Positions 47,311 through 58,800 of a stretch of 64,000 bases of DNA are shown here, one piece after another. This DNA is from Codonopsis lanceolata (Eukaryota > Streptophyta > Magnoliopsida > Asterales > Campanulaceae). The first letter of the stretch is position 1; each line of letters starts with the position of its first letter. The stretch is from positions 168,061,824-168,125,823 of the forward strand of contig CM028377.1 in assembly GCA_013146195.2 (NCBI GenBank), read 5' to 3'. Below the pieces are notes generated by a model, which did not search any database, was not told the origin of the DNA, and worked only from the letters and a program-made list of their open reading frames with translations. Both the position numbers and the translations under genes were made by a program.

Positions 47311-48850
47311 GCACAATAACAACATCTTTGAAATTTGAGCAATGACTAGAGAGCCTCACTGTGACATTTTGTGTGTGCGTGAGAGAGAGAGAGAGAGAGA
47401 GATTAGTGACCGTACGTAGACGAAGTGCAGGGAGGGTGGGAGGCACATGCTAGGGGCAGAAGAATGTCCTAAAACAAGGAAAAAAATAAGGGAATTTGGG
47501 AGATGGTATTCTGGCAAACTCTTTCTAAATCTTGGGTTTAGAGGAAACACCATCATGCACATGAAAGTTGGCTCCCCCCCCCCCCACACACATATTATTT
47601 CTTTATAATTGCCCCTTCCTTAATCCTTATTAATTACCTTTAACCTAGTATTAGCCATTAGGTGCTCTTTTTTTTTTTTATACTACTACTCCTAATCCCA
47701 TTAATCATACTTATACTAACAATTTAATACTATTAGTATCTCATATTAGACAGGTAATGTCATCATGGCATGCCAACATTTTGAGCACTACTTTCAATTT
47801 TTACAATTAATTAATTATAAATGGATAATCCCCAACTCCTAATTTATATAAACAATTAATTTATATAAACAACTACTCACTCCTAGGCTCCCCCGTTTAG
47901 TCTTGTTTTAATCATACATAGTTGTTGATTTTTTCCTAAACAGACAATTACGTACTCCACCTTTACATTATTGTGTGAAAATAAAGTCTCTTTTCCTTTC
48001 ATTTTTATTTGTTTGTGATGATTACAACTATTATAGCATCCATACAAAACCATCTTTTCCTACTATACTCAATATTAATCTTTTTCCGTTTTCTAAAAGT
48101 CGTAATTTTGTACGATGTGCCCCCAAATATACATCGTCGCTAACCCAATGAAATTTGTACATTGTAAAAGTTAAACACGAGATACCTACCTAAATAAATC
48201 GCTCTACATATTAACTTCCCGCACGTGGTAACTTTGATGTTGAAAAATGAATGATCTGAATGGAATATTCCTTTTACACAAAAAAAAAAAAAAAAGACTA
48301 AAGAAATTCTAGCATTTAAACAAATGAAGCAAAAAAACCTCAAAAATTTCCATATGGTATGATTACATTAACAATGAAATGCCGGCAATGATCCATGGTC
48401 AAGAAGATTAAGCAAGGTCTAAAGCACGAGTTGCATAAAAATCATTTTAAGCTGATTTCCATCAAGATCAACTCATTGGGTGTTTGATTTAATTTTCCTC
48501 ATCCCCAAGTGCATATTATTAGTCATGCTAAACCTCTATTAGGGCTAAAAAGGACCTTTTCGTGATATCTGAAAAAGATACCAACTTTTTTCGTAATTTT
48601 CCCACCTAGGAATTAACACGCCCTTCCCTAAAGTGGTTGGCTAAGTGACCCCCCAAATTTTTATTTTTATTTTTATTTTTTCATTTTATATTCAAGTCTA
48701 TTCCTTCTTTTTAAAGTCCAAACCCCAAAAGAATAAAAATAAAAAATCTTAATCACAAATATATATGATCAATTAATTATAATAGGCATCCATGTAACTG
48801 ACTGACCACCATCTATTCTATCTATCTGTTTCTATTCTCCATCTTCTTAA

Positions 48851-48856
<6 letters not shown>

Positions 48857-48881
<25 letters not shown>
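48857..48881 (+). repeat. (TC)n tract in the probable 5' UTR/core promoter of the LAX2-like gene
   Basis: A CT repeat about 380 bases upstream of the main ATG, followed by 'gtgttaactatttcatcc'. CT-rich tracts are common in plant core promoters and 5' leaders. The transcription start itself cannot be placed. Confidence 0.5.
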
Positions 48882-48885
<4 letters not shown>

Positions 48886-49186
48886 TAACTATTTCATCCA
48901 ACTCACAAGCTTCCAAACCAAGAGAACTAATGGAAAGTACTGAGATTTGCAAGGTTTATTCTCTTTGTTGTCCTTTGATATGTATGCAACGTTAAAACAA
49001 CACATCCCCCAAATCTTATCTTTCTAATTCTATTCCCCTCTATCTTTCTGGTCAATGGGTATCTCTACTTTGCTACAAACATGTTGATGCAGTCATTGAC
49101 AAAAACAGAAACAGAAACAGAAGCCGAAACAGATCTCTTTCTTCAATTTAAACCCTTCAAGATTTCGAAAACATCCCTCAACACCC

Positions 49187-49261
49187 ATGGCTCTTGTCGA
49201 TATCTTTGAGGGAAAGGTAGAAATAATTCGGCGGTTCGGGTTTTTCGGTGTATCAATATGA
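49187..49261 (+). promoter_or_regulatory. Upstream ORF (24 codons) overlapping the main start
   Basis: ATG at 49187 (acacccATGGC, a good context) opens a 24-codon frame beginning MALVDIFEGK. It ends with TGA at 49259-49261, which overlaps the main ATG at 49258 as ATGA. If both are in the mature mRNA, ribosomes that translate the uORF finish on the main start codon. A further short frame starts at 48930. Repression of the main frame is inferred, not shown. Confidence 0.55.
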
Positions 49262-52200
49262 CCATGTTTCCTGCTCCTCATCATCATCAAAACCTGTCTA
49301 AACAAAATCGATATAGTGGTTATGGTCATGCCGGGTGTGGTGGCGGCAGCGGCGACGGTGGAGGGAGGAGTACTTGTTTGGATGGTGTTGGGTATCATGA
49401 GTATTCTAGTATTAGTGATCAAGCTTGCTTAGGATCTGATCTGATGGCTGAAGATGAATCGAGGACTGAGAGTAATAATAATGAAGCGGGTTCCAGTTCG
49501 AGAGAAGAAGAGAAAGATGATATTGGGTGGCTTCAATTGAGTATCGGTGGTCGTGTAACTAGCAGTAGTAGTCATCACGACCACCAACAAAAACTCAATC
49601 AAACGATCGCTTCACAAGCAGGTGGCACAAGTGGCCGTTTGATCGAGCTTGATCTACTGCCACCGGGCGGCGGTGGTGGCAGTAATAGTTTGCAGCAAGG
49701 CATGATTAGGCCATTTGCGTCGGTGCTGCCTCCGCCAGCAATTTTTCATGTACCCGATTTTCGAGCTCCTTTTCCAACAACTGTCGCACCCTTGTTTTTG
49801 CAACACCAAGGAACAACTAATTCAAGTAGTACTACTACTTTTCCTTACCATCATCAAGAGACTAATTATTTTGCATTTAGGCCTACCCCGGGAAATATTT
49901 CAGCAACTGCATATTCTACTCCATCATCTTTTTCTTCTTTAGTGGCGCCACCGGGCTCGTATTTTGCCCGACCATTTCAAGTCCATGGTGGCAGCGGTGG
50001 AATGGATGTAGCCGGGCCAAGTTTGGATTTCAGAGTGGTTGAGCCACCTCGAAGACCGCAATCCGGCGTATGGTTTATGCTACAAGCTTCACAAAACCAG
50101 TAAGTAAAAATTCAAAATCATACTGCCGAAGCAATTATTGAAACCTTCACGGAGTAGCAAGTATTTCCTTTTTAAAAAAAATTATTAAAAAAAAAAAAGA
50201 AAATTGTCATCATGAATAATGTTTATTTCTTGGCATACTGGTTATGATGAATGCAGAGTAAGAGAACCGTATTTGCCGCAGATTCCGAAGAGCTACATTA
50301 GAATCAAGTACAGAAATTCACCTTACTCATTTTTATTATCTATTTTTAAAATTTTCCCTCTTAAAAAAACCTTTTTTTATTTTATTTTTTAATTGTTGTT
50401 GCTGATTTGTGAAGGTTTATTTTGTTTTTGTAGAGATGGAAGGATGACTGTTCGTTTGTTAATGAAGTATCTGGTTAATAAGCTGAGACTCGACAATGAA
50501 TCAGAGGTATGTTAGCAGTTTAATGTTTCACATTGAATTTCATATTTTGAAGAATGGGAGATGGACAAAAGTGGAGAATATATCTAAAATAGCCCTAAAG
50601 AGGCAAAATCCATAGATATATATTTTTCAATCAAAAACTTAGGAGCATGAACATGGAAAAATATGGTTGGTGAGAGGAAGATGAGAACAAAAATGGTGGG
50701 TTTTCATATATTATTGATTTTGTTAACATCAAAATTAGGTGTGAAGTATATTTAAAATTAATATATAGAGAATTAGATATGCATCCATATATTGTGTAAT
50801 GGGCGTAAACCTTTCCTTTAAGGCAACCTTAGCTAGGAACGGATCAGTGTTCGTCTAGTTAGGGATGTTTTTGATTAATTCGTTATAATATCCCCTTATC
50901 GATAAATGAAGGAATTAAGATGGATCCAACTCTCAAGTGGAAGGAATTTGAGAAAACTACTTGCTACCCTCTCTTGATGACAACAGCGAAGTAAGCTAAA
51001 AGGAATGGCATTCCTTATTTGAGATGTGGGTTTTACTGTTTATATAGTCTATAGATCCCAACTACATTTATGAAAGTAACATCTCAAGTTTCTATAATGT
51101 TTGCATTAATTGTGGATAAATCAAACCTAAACTTTTTGAAAACGACTCGTAAAAGCGTAGGAATTACAAAGGTTAAACAAAGCACTAATGGGGAAACAAA
51201 CTTGAAGCTAGCGTATCCTTAAACTGTTCACCCAAGCGCATAAACTTAAGTTACTAGTTTTTGGCTTCATTTTCATTTAGCAGTGGAATATTAAAAAAAA
51301 TAACAGAAACTAAAATGATGATCTAGGAAAAGAAGATTATATATATTAGGGGGAAACGTCCGTGGTTAAAGTAAAATTATGTCATAGAAATAGTAATTCA
51401 CTTTAGCTCAAACGGCACTAGGAACCTAAGAAGTATATGGTTATAACCGAGTCCTCATTTTGCAAAATAGAGTTTACCCTTGTTCAATGGAAGAGATTAG
51501 AATTTTGATGGATCATGCTATATCTTCTTTGAGTACTAATTAAGGAAGCAATACATTATACTGGTTTCCACCCCCGAAATAATTTCCCATTGGTTTGGGT
51601 GGTGCGGAGCGAGAACGTGAGCCGTTAGACCTGCACGTGTAGCAGCTCGATCGTAAGATATCAACACACGTATGACACCACACTTTGAACTTTATGGTTT
51701 CGCCAAGCCTTGAGCTGAGGCATGTAGGTTTATTACCTATTCCAGTTTCCTTGTCCAACCTGGTTTAGGCCACCTCCTCAGTGACATGTCCAAAAAGATG
51801 TATTTTTTTGATCTAAACTCCTAAATTAATGTAAGTGTCTAATTAGGCATATCGTTATAAAAACTTATTTGGTTTTTTTCTTGTTTTGCCTAGAAGTAAT
51901 TACTACTTTAAGTTTTTGTAGATATTTATTCATGCCCACCAATTAGTCATAAAAAATAAAAAAATAAAAAAAATCTGACCCATGATATATATATTTACTT
52001 AAGGCGTGGCATTCATGTCTGACATGGTCTCATATTCTAAAAGTGCTGTAAGAAACAATAGCAATAATAATGAACTAAAAGTACAAATGTGTTGCAATAA
52101 GAAATAGGAATCGAAAACTATGTCAAGAAAATTAAAAAATAATTAGAGTTACATTGGCATCGGCATGCCACGATGCTTACTGTTGACATCACTGACTCTT

Positions 52201-52843
52201 ACAATATATATAAACTAAAGTAATCTGTCACAGAATTCAAACTTGTTTAAATATTGTAACTATTAGATGTTAATTTACGTCTTTTAGCATATTGGTAAGT
52301 CATAAAAAAGAGAATCCATCACTTCAAAACAAATTATTTTATCTCCCAAAAACGAATATAACTAATCTCTTTCGTACGTAAAATACATAGATAAGCAAGG
52401 GATTTTAGGTGAGATTTGTGCGTTAATCCAGATGATGGATACACTAAAGAATTACAAACAAGACAACTCCCCCTACAAATTTTTCTAATTGTCGAAACTT
52501 TTTAAGTGCTGTTAATTTTAAGGCATGGAATATTGTTTGTTCGATTTCTTGAAATACTTTTTAAATTATCTTTACCCGACCCAACGTGTGTTTGTGGGTT
52601 AAACTGTGAGTGAGTGAAGTTACGTAAGACGATTGTACATGAGACTTACTCTTTTATGAAAGGTGGTAAAAGAGAGCACAGATATAATATGCAAACATGC
52701 TTTTCAAAATCACAATCTTAAACTTATTAAGATGTGTATTGGAGTATATCTGTTATTTCGTCTGATCAAAATACAGTGACCTTAATATATCTATGTGGTA
52801 GGATACGACACACCAAAAGTTTGATTTTGTTTCATTAATTCAA

Positions 52844-52942
<99 letters not shown>

Positions 52943-55900
52943 TATGGACGTCAACCCTAGCATACCATGAATCCATGATCTACTACTACATGCCAAGAAC
53001 TAAGGTCATGTAGATCAGCTTAATAAGACAATGTCTTATAACAACTATCATGTTCAACCAAAAAACCTACATGCAATAAATATATATATATATTTGCTAC
53101 GTTAACAAGAGTTAGGTATAAGATATGTTAACACCTAAGCTGTATAGATCGAAACACAGTTGTCTGTTGCAAATAATATTCCATCAATCGGTCTTGTTAG
53201 GATGTGTGACACTCAAACATTCCCTTTAACATTATTGAATGAAATGAAAATTCTATTTAGGTGAGTATATTATTTGTTATTTAGAGGTCAACCATACATG
53301 GCGTAGACATTTCATCAACCCTGGTGGGTTTATGTTTTTATAATATTTCTATTTTTTATCTTTTAATTATTATTAATTTTAAGAAATAAACCGGTTCCAT
53401 TGTTTACGGCCGGGCTACAATATCTATCTCACATCCCCACATGCCATTCTCGACCCCCCAATGATTAGGTTTATGAGTGGGCATGAATTTCATATATACA
53501 TGTATATATATGATCATGTTTCATTTAAGAAAGTCGAGTGATCATTGTTTTTTCTTTTTTCTTGGGGGGTTAATATTCTTTCTATTCTCGAAGAATATAA
53601 TGAGAGTATGTTATTGAGAGAGAATAAATAGCCGATATGTGTGAGAATGATATATTAATCGGTTACTTAATTTATGCTACTTGAAATAGTGAGGTAGACG
53701 ACCTATTAAATCGAGTTTTGGGATATTTTATCAACACACATATATTAAGGGCACGTAAGAATTGAATTGATATGTGTAGTTTAGGAACAGTCTCAAATTA
53801 AGGGCACGAACAACTCGATCTTTTAAGACAATAATCAAAGCGGAAATAGATGTCGCCAATATTGGACCGGTGATTAGTGCATGCATTGACTTTAGGATGC
53901 TAAAGCAATCCTTAATATTTAGAGTATAAATCTCTTAGCTCCCAACTTGAAACTCATTAGAAAGAGAAGAGAAGGAAACAAAATTAAAAATTTAAAAAAA
54001 TAAATAAATGTTTGATGGTAACATGTCGAGAAATCGAATCCTAGGGCCATGAAGAACACACGGTTGGGCCCTGTCGTGGTCGTCGTCCTCGGCCTTGGCC
54101 CTCACTTGCATGATGGGATTTCTTCGTCACGCTTCCGCATGCTTCAACTCAGCCAAAAATGAGGGCTTCTAATGCAGAGTCTTTTTCCCAGGGATTGTGC
54201 TTTAAAAAGTTGCTTCAATTTCCTTAAGTGGTGCACTCTGATGGAATTAAAAAGACCTTCCCCGGCCCCCATCATCATCTCCTTCTTGAATAAATTCTCC
54301 CCATAATAAATCTAAACCAATATCTTACTATACGTCATAGAAAAGCAATGCATGAGTGGTAAAATCTACAACAGAATCATTCCCCAGTTGTTGAAAACAA
54401 ACAAATATTATAAACTAGCATGATTGGACAGACAGATTGATAGTTTTTATCCCAAAAAAGAATTTTAAAAATATATAATAAAAAAAATAAAATACTCCAC
54501 ATAAAGAAGTCTAGCTTTAACGTGTGTTAATGGAATGCATGCACAACAATAAAAGTGCCTATATGAAAAAACTAAAAGTCCATTTATAGTTGATTTTATA
54601 GTACTTGATGGGAACAACTAACACGTAAAGGATGATGGGTTTTGCTAGGTCTACTTAATTCGGTGATTAATTATTGTTTAATGTAACAATGAATTATGAT
54701 TAATTGAAATAAAAATCATGGAGGGAATTTTGACCTTCATCATACATATTTGTTTTTTACTTTTTTATAATTTGATTGGAAAAGAAAGCAACGTGAAGGA
54801 GACGTGCATGAGATTAGTATATTACCTTGCTTTACATGAACATGGAGTACCAACCATATTACAGAAAAAATAAAATAAAATAAAAAATAGTATACTGATA
54901 ATTAAGCTATTGATTTATCTGATAATTAAGGAGTTAGCCACCCGAAAGTTCAATTAATCCACAACGTGACTCATGGTTGTATGTATGCCACGTGTCTTGT
55001 CAAGACCGATCCAACACTTATCCATTTTCTGAACTAGTAATTTGGGCAAGTTATTCTCTACAAGAAGCAAAAACTTAATAAAATAAAAATTAAAAATCAG
55101 CATGAATCTGCTGCTTTTGCTGATTAGCAAGTCTTGCACTTCCTTAGATAGTTATATGTCATCTCAGCCGTTGGAATATATTGGTCCAAACAACTTCCCC
55201 TAGGAAATTGTTAGGTGCTGAACCTTTTCTTGACAACTATTAGAACCCTTTATAGATTAATTGGTTAATGAATTGGTCAGTCACAAACTCATAATTATTA
55301 ACTAGTACTCTAAGTAAGAGTGAAAACGGCTAAAGTCAGAATACTTGAATTTTCAAGCTTGTTTGATAAATTTAGAGAACTTGGAAAAGTGTTATAACTT
55401 TCTGAAGTCAATTTTAAAACGAGCTTTTAATCGAGCCAAATTCAAGTAACTTAGTATTCTCAATAGAAATATTGTGCTTATAATTTTACACTGAGTCTAA
55501 TTATCAAACGAATTTGAAGACTTAATTGTTTCAAGTTAATTTGTTTGATTTTATATCTCATGAGTTGACTCAAACGAACTTTTGATCAAACCAGCCAAAT
55601 ACAAGTTAAATTTGAATAGCTTTCGGTAATTCTAAGTGCAAAGCTCAATGCTAATATTTTTGACGTCTCTTCCATACAAATTCCATAAGTCCAAAAGAGA
55701 TAAATTGCCTTTTACGGACCAAATATTTGCAAAAGTTAACCCAAAGACCACCAAATCCCAAAAATAAATTGCAGGTAATTGATTATTAATAAATTTAACA
55801 AAAATGCTTACAACCTTAATTATAAACAAATACTCCTATGTTAGTCGAAAAGGTAAAAACAAGAAGATAGAATTCCATAGCGTCGACTCCTCGCCGTACT

Positions 55901-57607
55901 TTTTGGATCTGTCTTTTCCTTTTTCCCAATTGATTTCATGAGGTACTAATTTTTTATTTCTTATTTTGAAGTATATTGGGAATTAAAAAAAGAGGGAAAG
56001 TCTACGAGATAATGATTCTGGCTTAGGATCGAAGTCTACGTGGGCCCCAAAAAAAATGATTAAAGTGTCATCGTGAACGGGCGGGCAGCCCAAATAGGTC
56101 GGCCTCAATGACTGACCCATTGATATGAGTATCATATTTTTTAGGGACTGCATTTTGTAGGAACTTCATTTTCATGGGTAAAGTAGACGTTACACAAATA
56201 CAATGGATGACGACGTAAGCTTGTGATACACCCTGACATCATCATTACATATGCTTCCCTCCTCCTCTTCTTCTCCTTCTTCTTTTTTTTTTTTTTATTA
56301 TGGGTATTTACTTGTAAGCTTCATAACTAATCTAATCTATGAGTGATTCAATAACTGAATATTATGGCACATCATAGACATTTTTACAAAAGAATGAGAT
56401 TTCCTTATTTATTATGCGTAAGCTTCATAACTAATCTAATCTTCTTGGGTGAGTGAGTTCAATAACTGAATCAATCCCCATCGCTTACATAGGCGTAGTT
56501 CAGTTGGTTAAGAGCTAGTAGATTTGGATACAGGCTCAAGGATCGAGTCCTAGCAACTGCAGTGTGTGGGTTTCATCCTCTTATGAGGGTGGCTCCCTGT
56601 AGGTACTAGGCGCGGATCCTTTTAGCTTCTTAATCGCTGAGTCACCGTGATTTCCCCTCTCACATTTTCATGGGGCTGGGGTGTAGGGGCTCTCAGGGGG
56701 AGAGTTTCCCCTTTTGAATACACGAGAAAGTACCTCTCAAGTACATAGTAGCAATAAATTTAAATTTGAACGAATAACAAACTCAATTATCACTCACGTT
56801 AATTTTAAAAAATTAAAATGCCAAAACATAGAATTAAAAACATGTATATATTTTAAGGGGATTGAGTTTCACTCTCTCACAGGTCAAACCACAATACACA
56901 ATGGGTTGGATAAGAATGATTCATTTTACAAAAAATATTCGTAAGACCGTCTTACACAATAGTTATAAAAGGCAATGTTGTCATTCACTAAGATTTAATT
57001 ATAACAATAATTATGAACCTAGTATTATTGAAAACAATATATATGGTGTAACTTTGGTACAATTGAAAAACTATTTTTATGGATTTATAGAAATTTCGGA
57101 TTAACCTAATAGATGCAATTATTTTGTATGTCTTTTAAAAGCCTCAAGGTTGAGGTTTTTCAAGATTGAAGAAGCAGTTAATGTTATGTATGTATGTTAC
57201 GGTTGTGATAAATAATTAAATATAAAGAAAAAAGATGTTTAATAATGACGTGACCCTTTACGTGTAGTCCAATAATTAGTCGTCTAAGCTTATTTTGTTC
57301 TCGTGGTCCTTTTTAGCTCTGGTATTCAGTATTCCAATTTTTAATCATTGATCAATAGTGGGTCGTGGATAACTGTGTGTGTGAATTGTTGCAGGTAGAG
57401 ATAACATGTAGAGGGCAACAACTTCTACCATTCTTGACGTTACAGCATGTAAGAGATAATGTATGGAGGAATACTATTACTAGTAGTAGTAGTACAAGGA
57501 ACGACGCCGTTGCGTCGTTCACTTTGCTTCCTCACTCTTCCACCCCAGCTACATCAACTACAACTACTGATCATCTTATGGTGCTACACTATGGTAGGAT
57601 TGCTTAA
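49258..57607 (+). CDS. LAX2-like: LAX PANICLE 2-like nuclear protein (RAWUL/ubiquitin-like C-terminus), 4 exons, 392 aa
   Basis: Exons are 49258-50099, 50257-50307, 50434-50506 and 57395-57607. All junctions are GT/AG and close in phase, giving 392 residues ending VLHYGRIA. The N-terminal half is low complexity (Gly, Ser, His) with WLQLSIGG (about 90-97) and IELDLLPPGG. The conserved core starts PPRRPQSGVWFMLQASQNQ (end of exon 1), continues REPYLPQIPKSYIRIK (exon 2), DGRMTVRLLMKYLVNKL (exon 3) and VEITCRGQQLLPFLTLQHVRDNVW (exon 4). This core matches LAX2/BA2-type proteins known from rice and maize axillary meristem formation. It is also related to the RAWUL domain of DRIP/RING1-type proteins, but no RING finger is present. 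It probably acts in the nucleus through protein contacts. MTMFPAP is taken as the start because family members begin in a similar way. An alternative start is the second Met (49264). Confidence 0.85.
52847..52939. repeat. (TA)n microsatellite inside intron 3
   Basis: 93 bases of uninterrupted TA. Confidence 0.95.
56489..56715 (+). mobile_element. tRNA-derived SINE
   Basis: The RNA polymerase III A box TAGTTCAGTTGG (56496-56507) and B box GGATCGAGTCC (56540-56550) are 32 bases apart, as in tRNA genes. The head does not fold as a full tRNA and is followed by a GC-richer unrelated body ('gggtttcatcctcttatgag', 'ggggctggggtgtaggggct') ending in CCCCTTTT. This head-body layout is that of a plant SINE. 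No clear target duplication was found. Confidence 0.65.
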
Positions 57608-57948
57608 AACTTAAAAGCCGCCAGCCATCCAATCAAAACCAAATATATGTCACCATAACTTAATCACAATTTGCCAATCATTTGTTATAATTAATTGGTG
57701 CCTCCCCCCACGTGTTGTATCATTGCTAAATTATGGGAAATTTTTCTCCTTTTTTTTTCTTTAAATTCCCTTATTTCATTGTGCGTTTTTTTCCCTATTT
57801 ATTTCCTTGCTTTCTTCTATTCTTAAACCTTTTTTTGTTTCCTACTCTAGTGTAGTTTGATTGAGAAAATATTTTGGAAATACCCCGAGTTTGTTTTGGG
57901 GTTCATAGTTTGGAAATATTACCAGAGCTTGTAGTCTTTTATTTGTTG

Positions 57949-57997
<49 letters not shown>

Positions 57998-58550
57998 CAT
58001 GAAGGACTTGGAAGAAAATGTGTAGAAACATCATAGTAGGGAAAACTACTCATTATTTTCTTTTGTGATGTTTCACCAAAAAGTAATTCTTATAATCTTT
58101 CAATTTTTTCATTCGCATGCGTTATAAGCATCTTGATTAGCGTCAATATATTTTTGTTACTATGACAAACTCTAATGATACTGTATTTTTGTTAAAATGA
58201 CAACTCTAATGATATTGATATATTTCTTGAAATTGAAGAAAAATGACAAAAAGATCAAGAGAATCAACGAAACAGGTTGAAAGCAAGTCATGATAGAACC
58301 ACCCCCCACACTCTTTTTATACCTTGAAATAGTTGAGAAAGAGTGTCGATATTCTGACAGTGTTATTCATGAAAAAGAAAAAAACTAAACTTTATTTTTA
58401 TTAGTATTTAACGTCTGAAAAGATTATAATTAATTATATGATGTCTTTGGCGTTGATAGAACAAATAATATATGGTGAAATTTAAATTTTTAACACCTAC
58501 ATTTTGAGTGCATTTTGAGTGGTGATGTATTAAGATGCCTCTTTTAGGGC
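57608..58550 (+). other. 3' flank of the LAX2-like gene
   Basis: No gene seen. It probably includes the 3' UTR. It contains a (TC)n(TA)n run at 57952-57996. No sure polyadenylation signal can be chosen among the AT-rich words. Confidence 0.4.
57952..57996. repeat. Compound (TC)n(TA)n microsatellite
   Basis: A CT repeat passes directly into a TA repeat. Confidence 0.9.
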
Positions 58551-58800
58551 TCAAGCATTCAACCTCTTCGTTAAGAGTAGTAAACAGCTAAATGATGCCT
58601 TTGGTAAAGTTTGAACAACAACGGTACTTAGTAAAGTTTGAACATCTGACCTCTGTGAAGAGGATCTCTATGTTGAGAGGAGTAATGTATCATGTGTCTC
58701 AACTCTCAACTCTCAAGTGTATCCATATAGAAACTTGAACACTGAACCTTTTCGTTAGGAAAACGGAGCAATACTAATTGAGCTAGAGCTCATCGTTCAT
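58551..58800 (-). mobile_element. tRNA-related SINE-like element with repeated B-box-like modules
   Basis: On the minus strand: A-box-like TAGCTCAATTAG (58774-58785), then 'cgaaaaggttcagtgttcaa' (58733-58753), 'cagaggtcagatgttcaaac' (58637-58656) and 'cgaagaggttgaatgcttga' (58551-58570). The layout and module sequence match 43140-43350 on the plus strand. Confidence 0.5.

Larger units (their letters stand above)
44515..48780. other. AT-rich intergenic DNA upstream of the LAX2-like gene
   Basis: No supported gene. It contains a (TA)n run at 45939-46003, an (AT)n run at 47266-47307, a (GA)n run at 47382-47402 and scattered homopolymers. The 163-residue frame at 45174-45665 has low-complexity, Phe/His-rich content and no recognisable domain. 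The last kilobase or more probably includes the promoter of the downstream gene, but no specific element can be supported. Confidence 0.5.
50507..57394 (+). other. Intron 3 of the LAX2-like gene, 6.9 kb
   Basis: Donor GAG/GTATGT, acceptor TTGCAG/GTAGAG. The content is AT-rich: a 93-base (TA)n run (52847-52939), a SINE-like copy (56489-56715), a short local duplication ('gtaagcttcataactaatct' at 56312 and 56421), and two GC-richer islands (51540-51790, 54040-54300) with no coding support. The other introns of this gene are about 130-160 bases. Confidence 0.75.

Noticed and set aside
51540..51758. 72-residue minus-strand frame in intron 3
   Set aside because: It coincides with a GC-richer island but has no domain or start context. 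It is noted as possible non-coding sequence.
52791..52976. Tyr-Ile repeat frame
   Set aside because: Translation of the (TA)n microsatellite.
56489..56560. A tRNA gene at the A box/B box pair
   Set aside because: The boxes are good, but the acceptor and anticodon arms do not pair and an unrelated body follows, so it is a SINE head.
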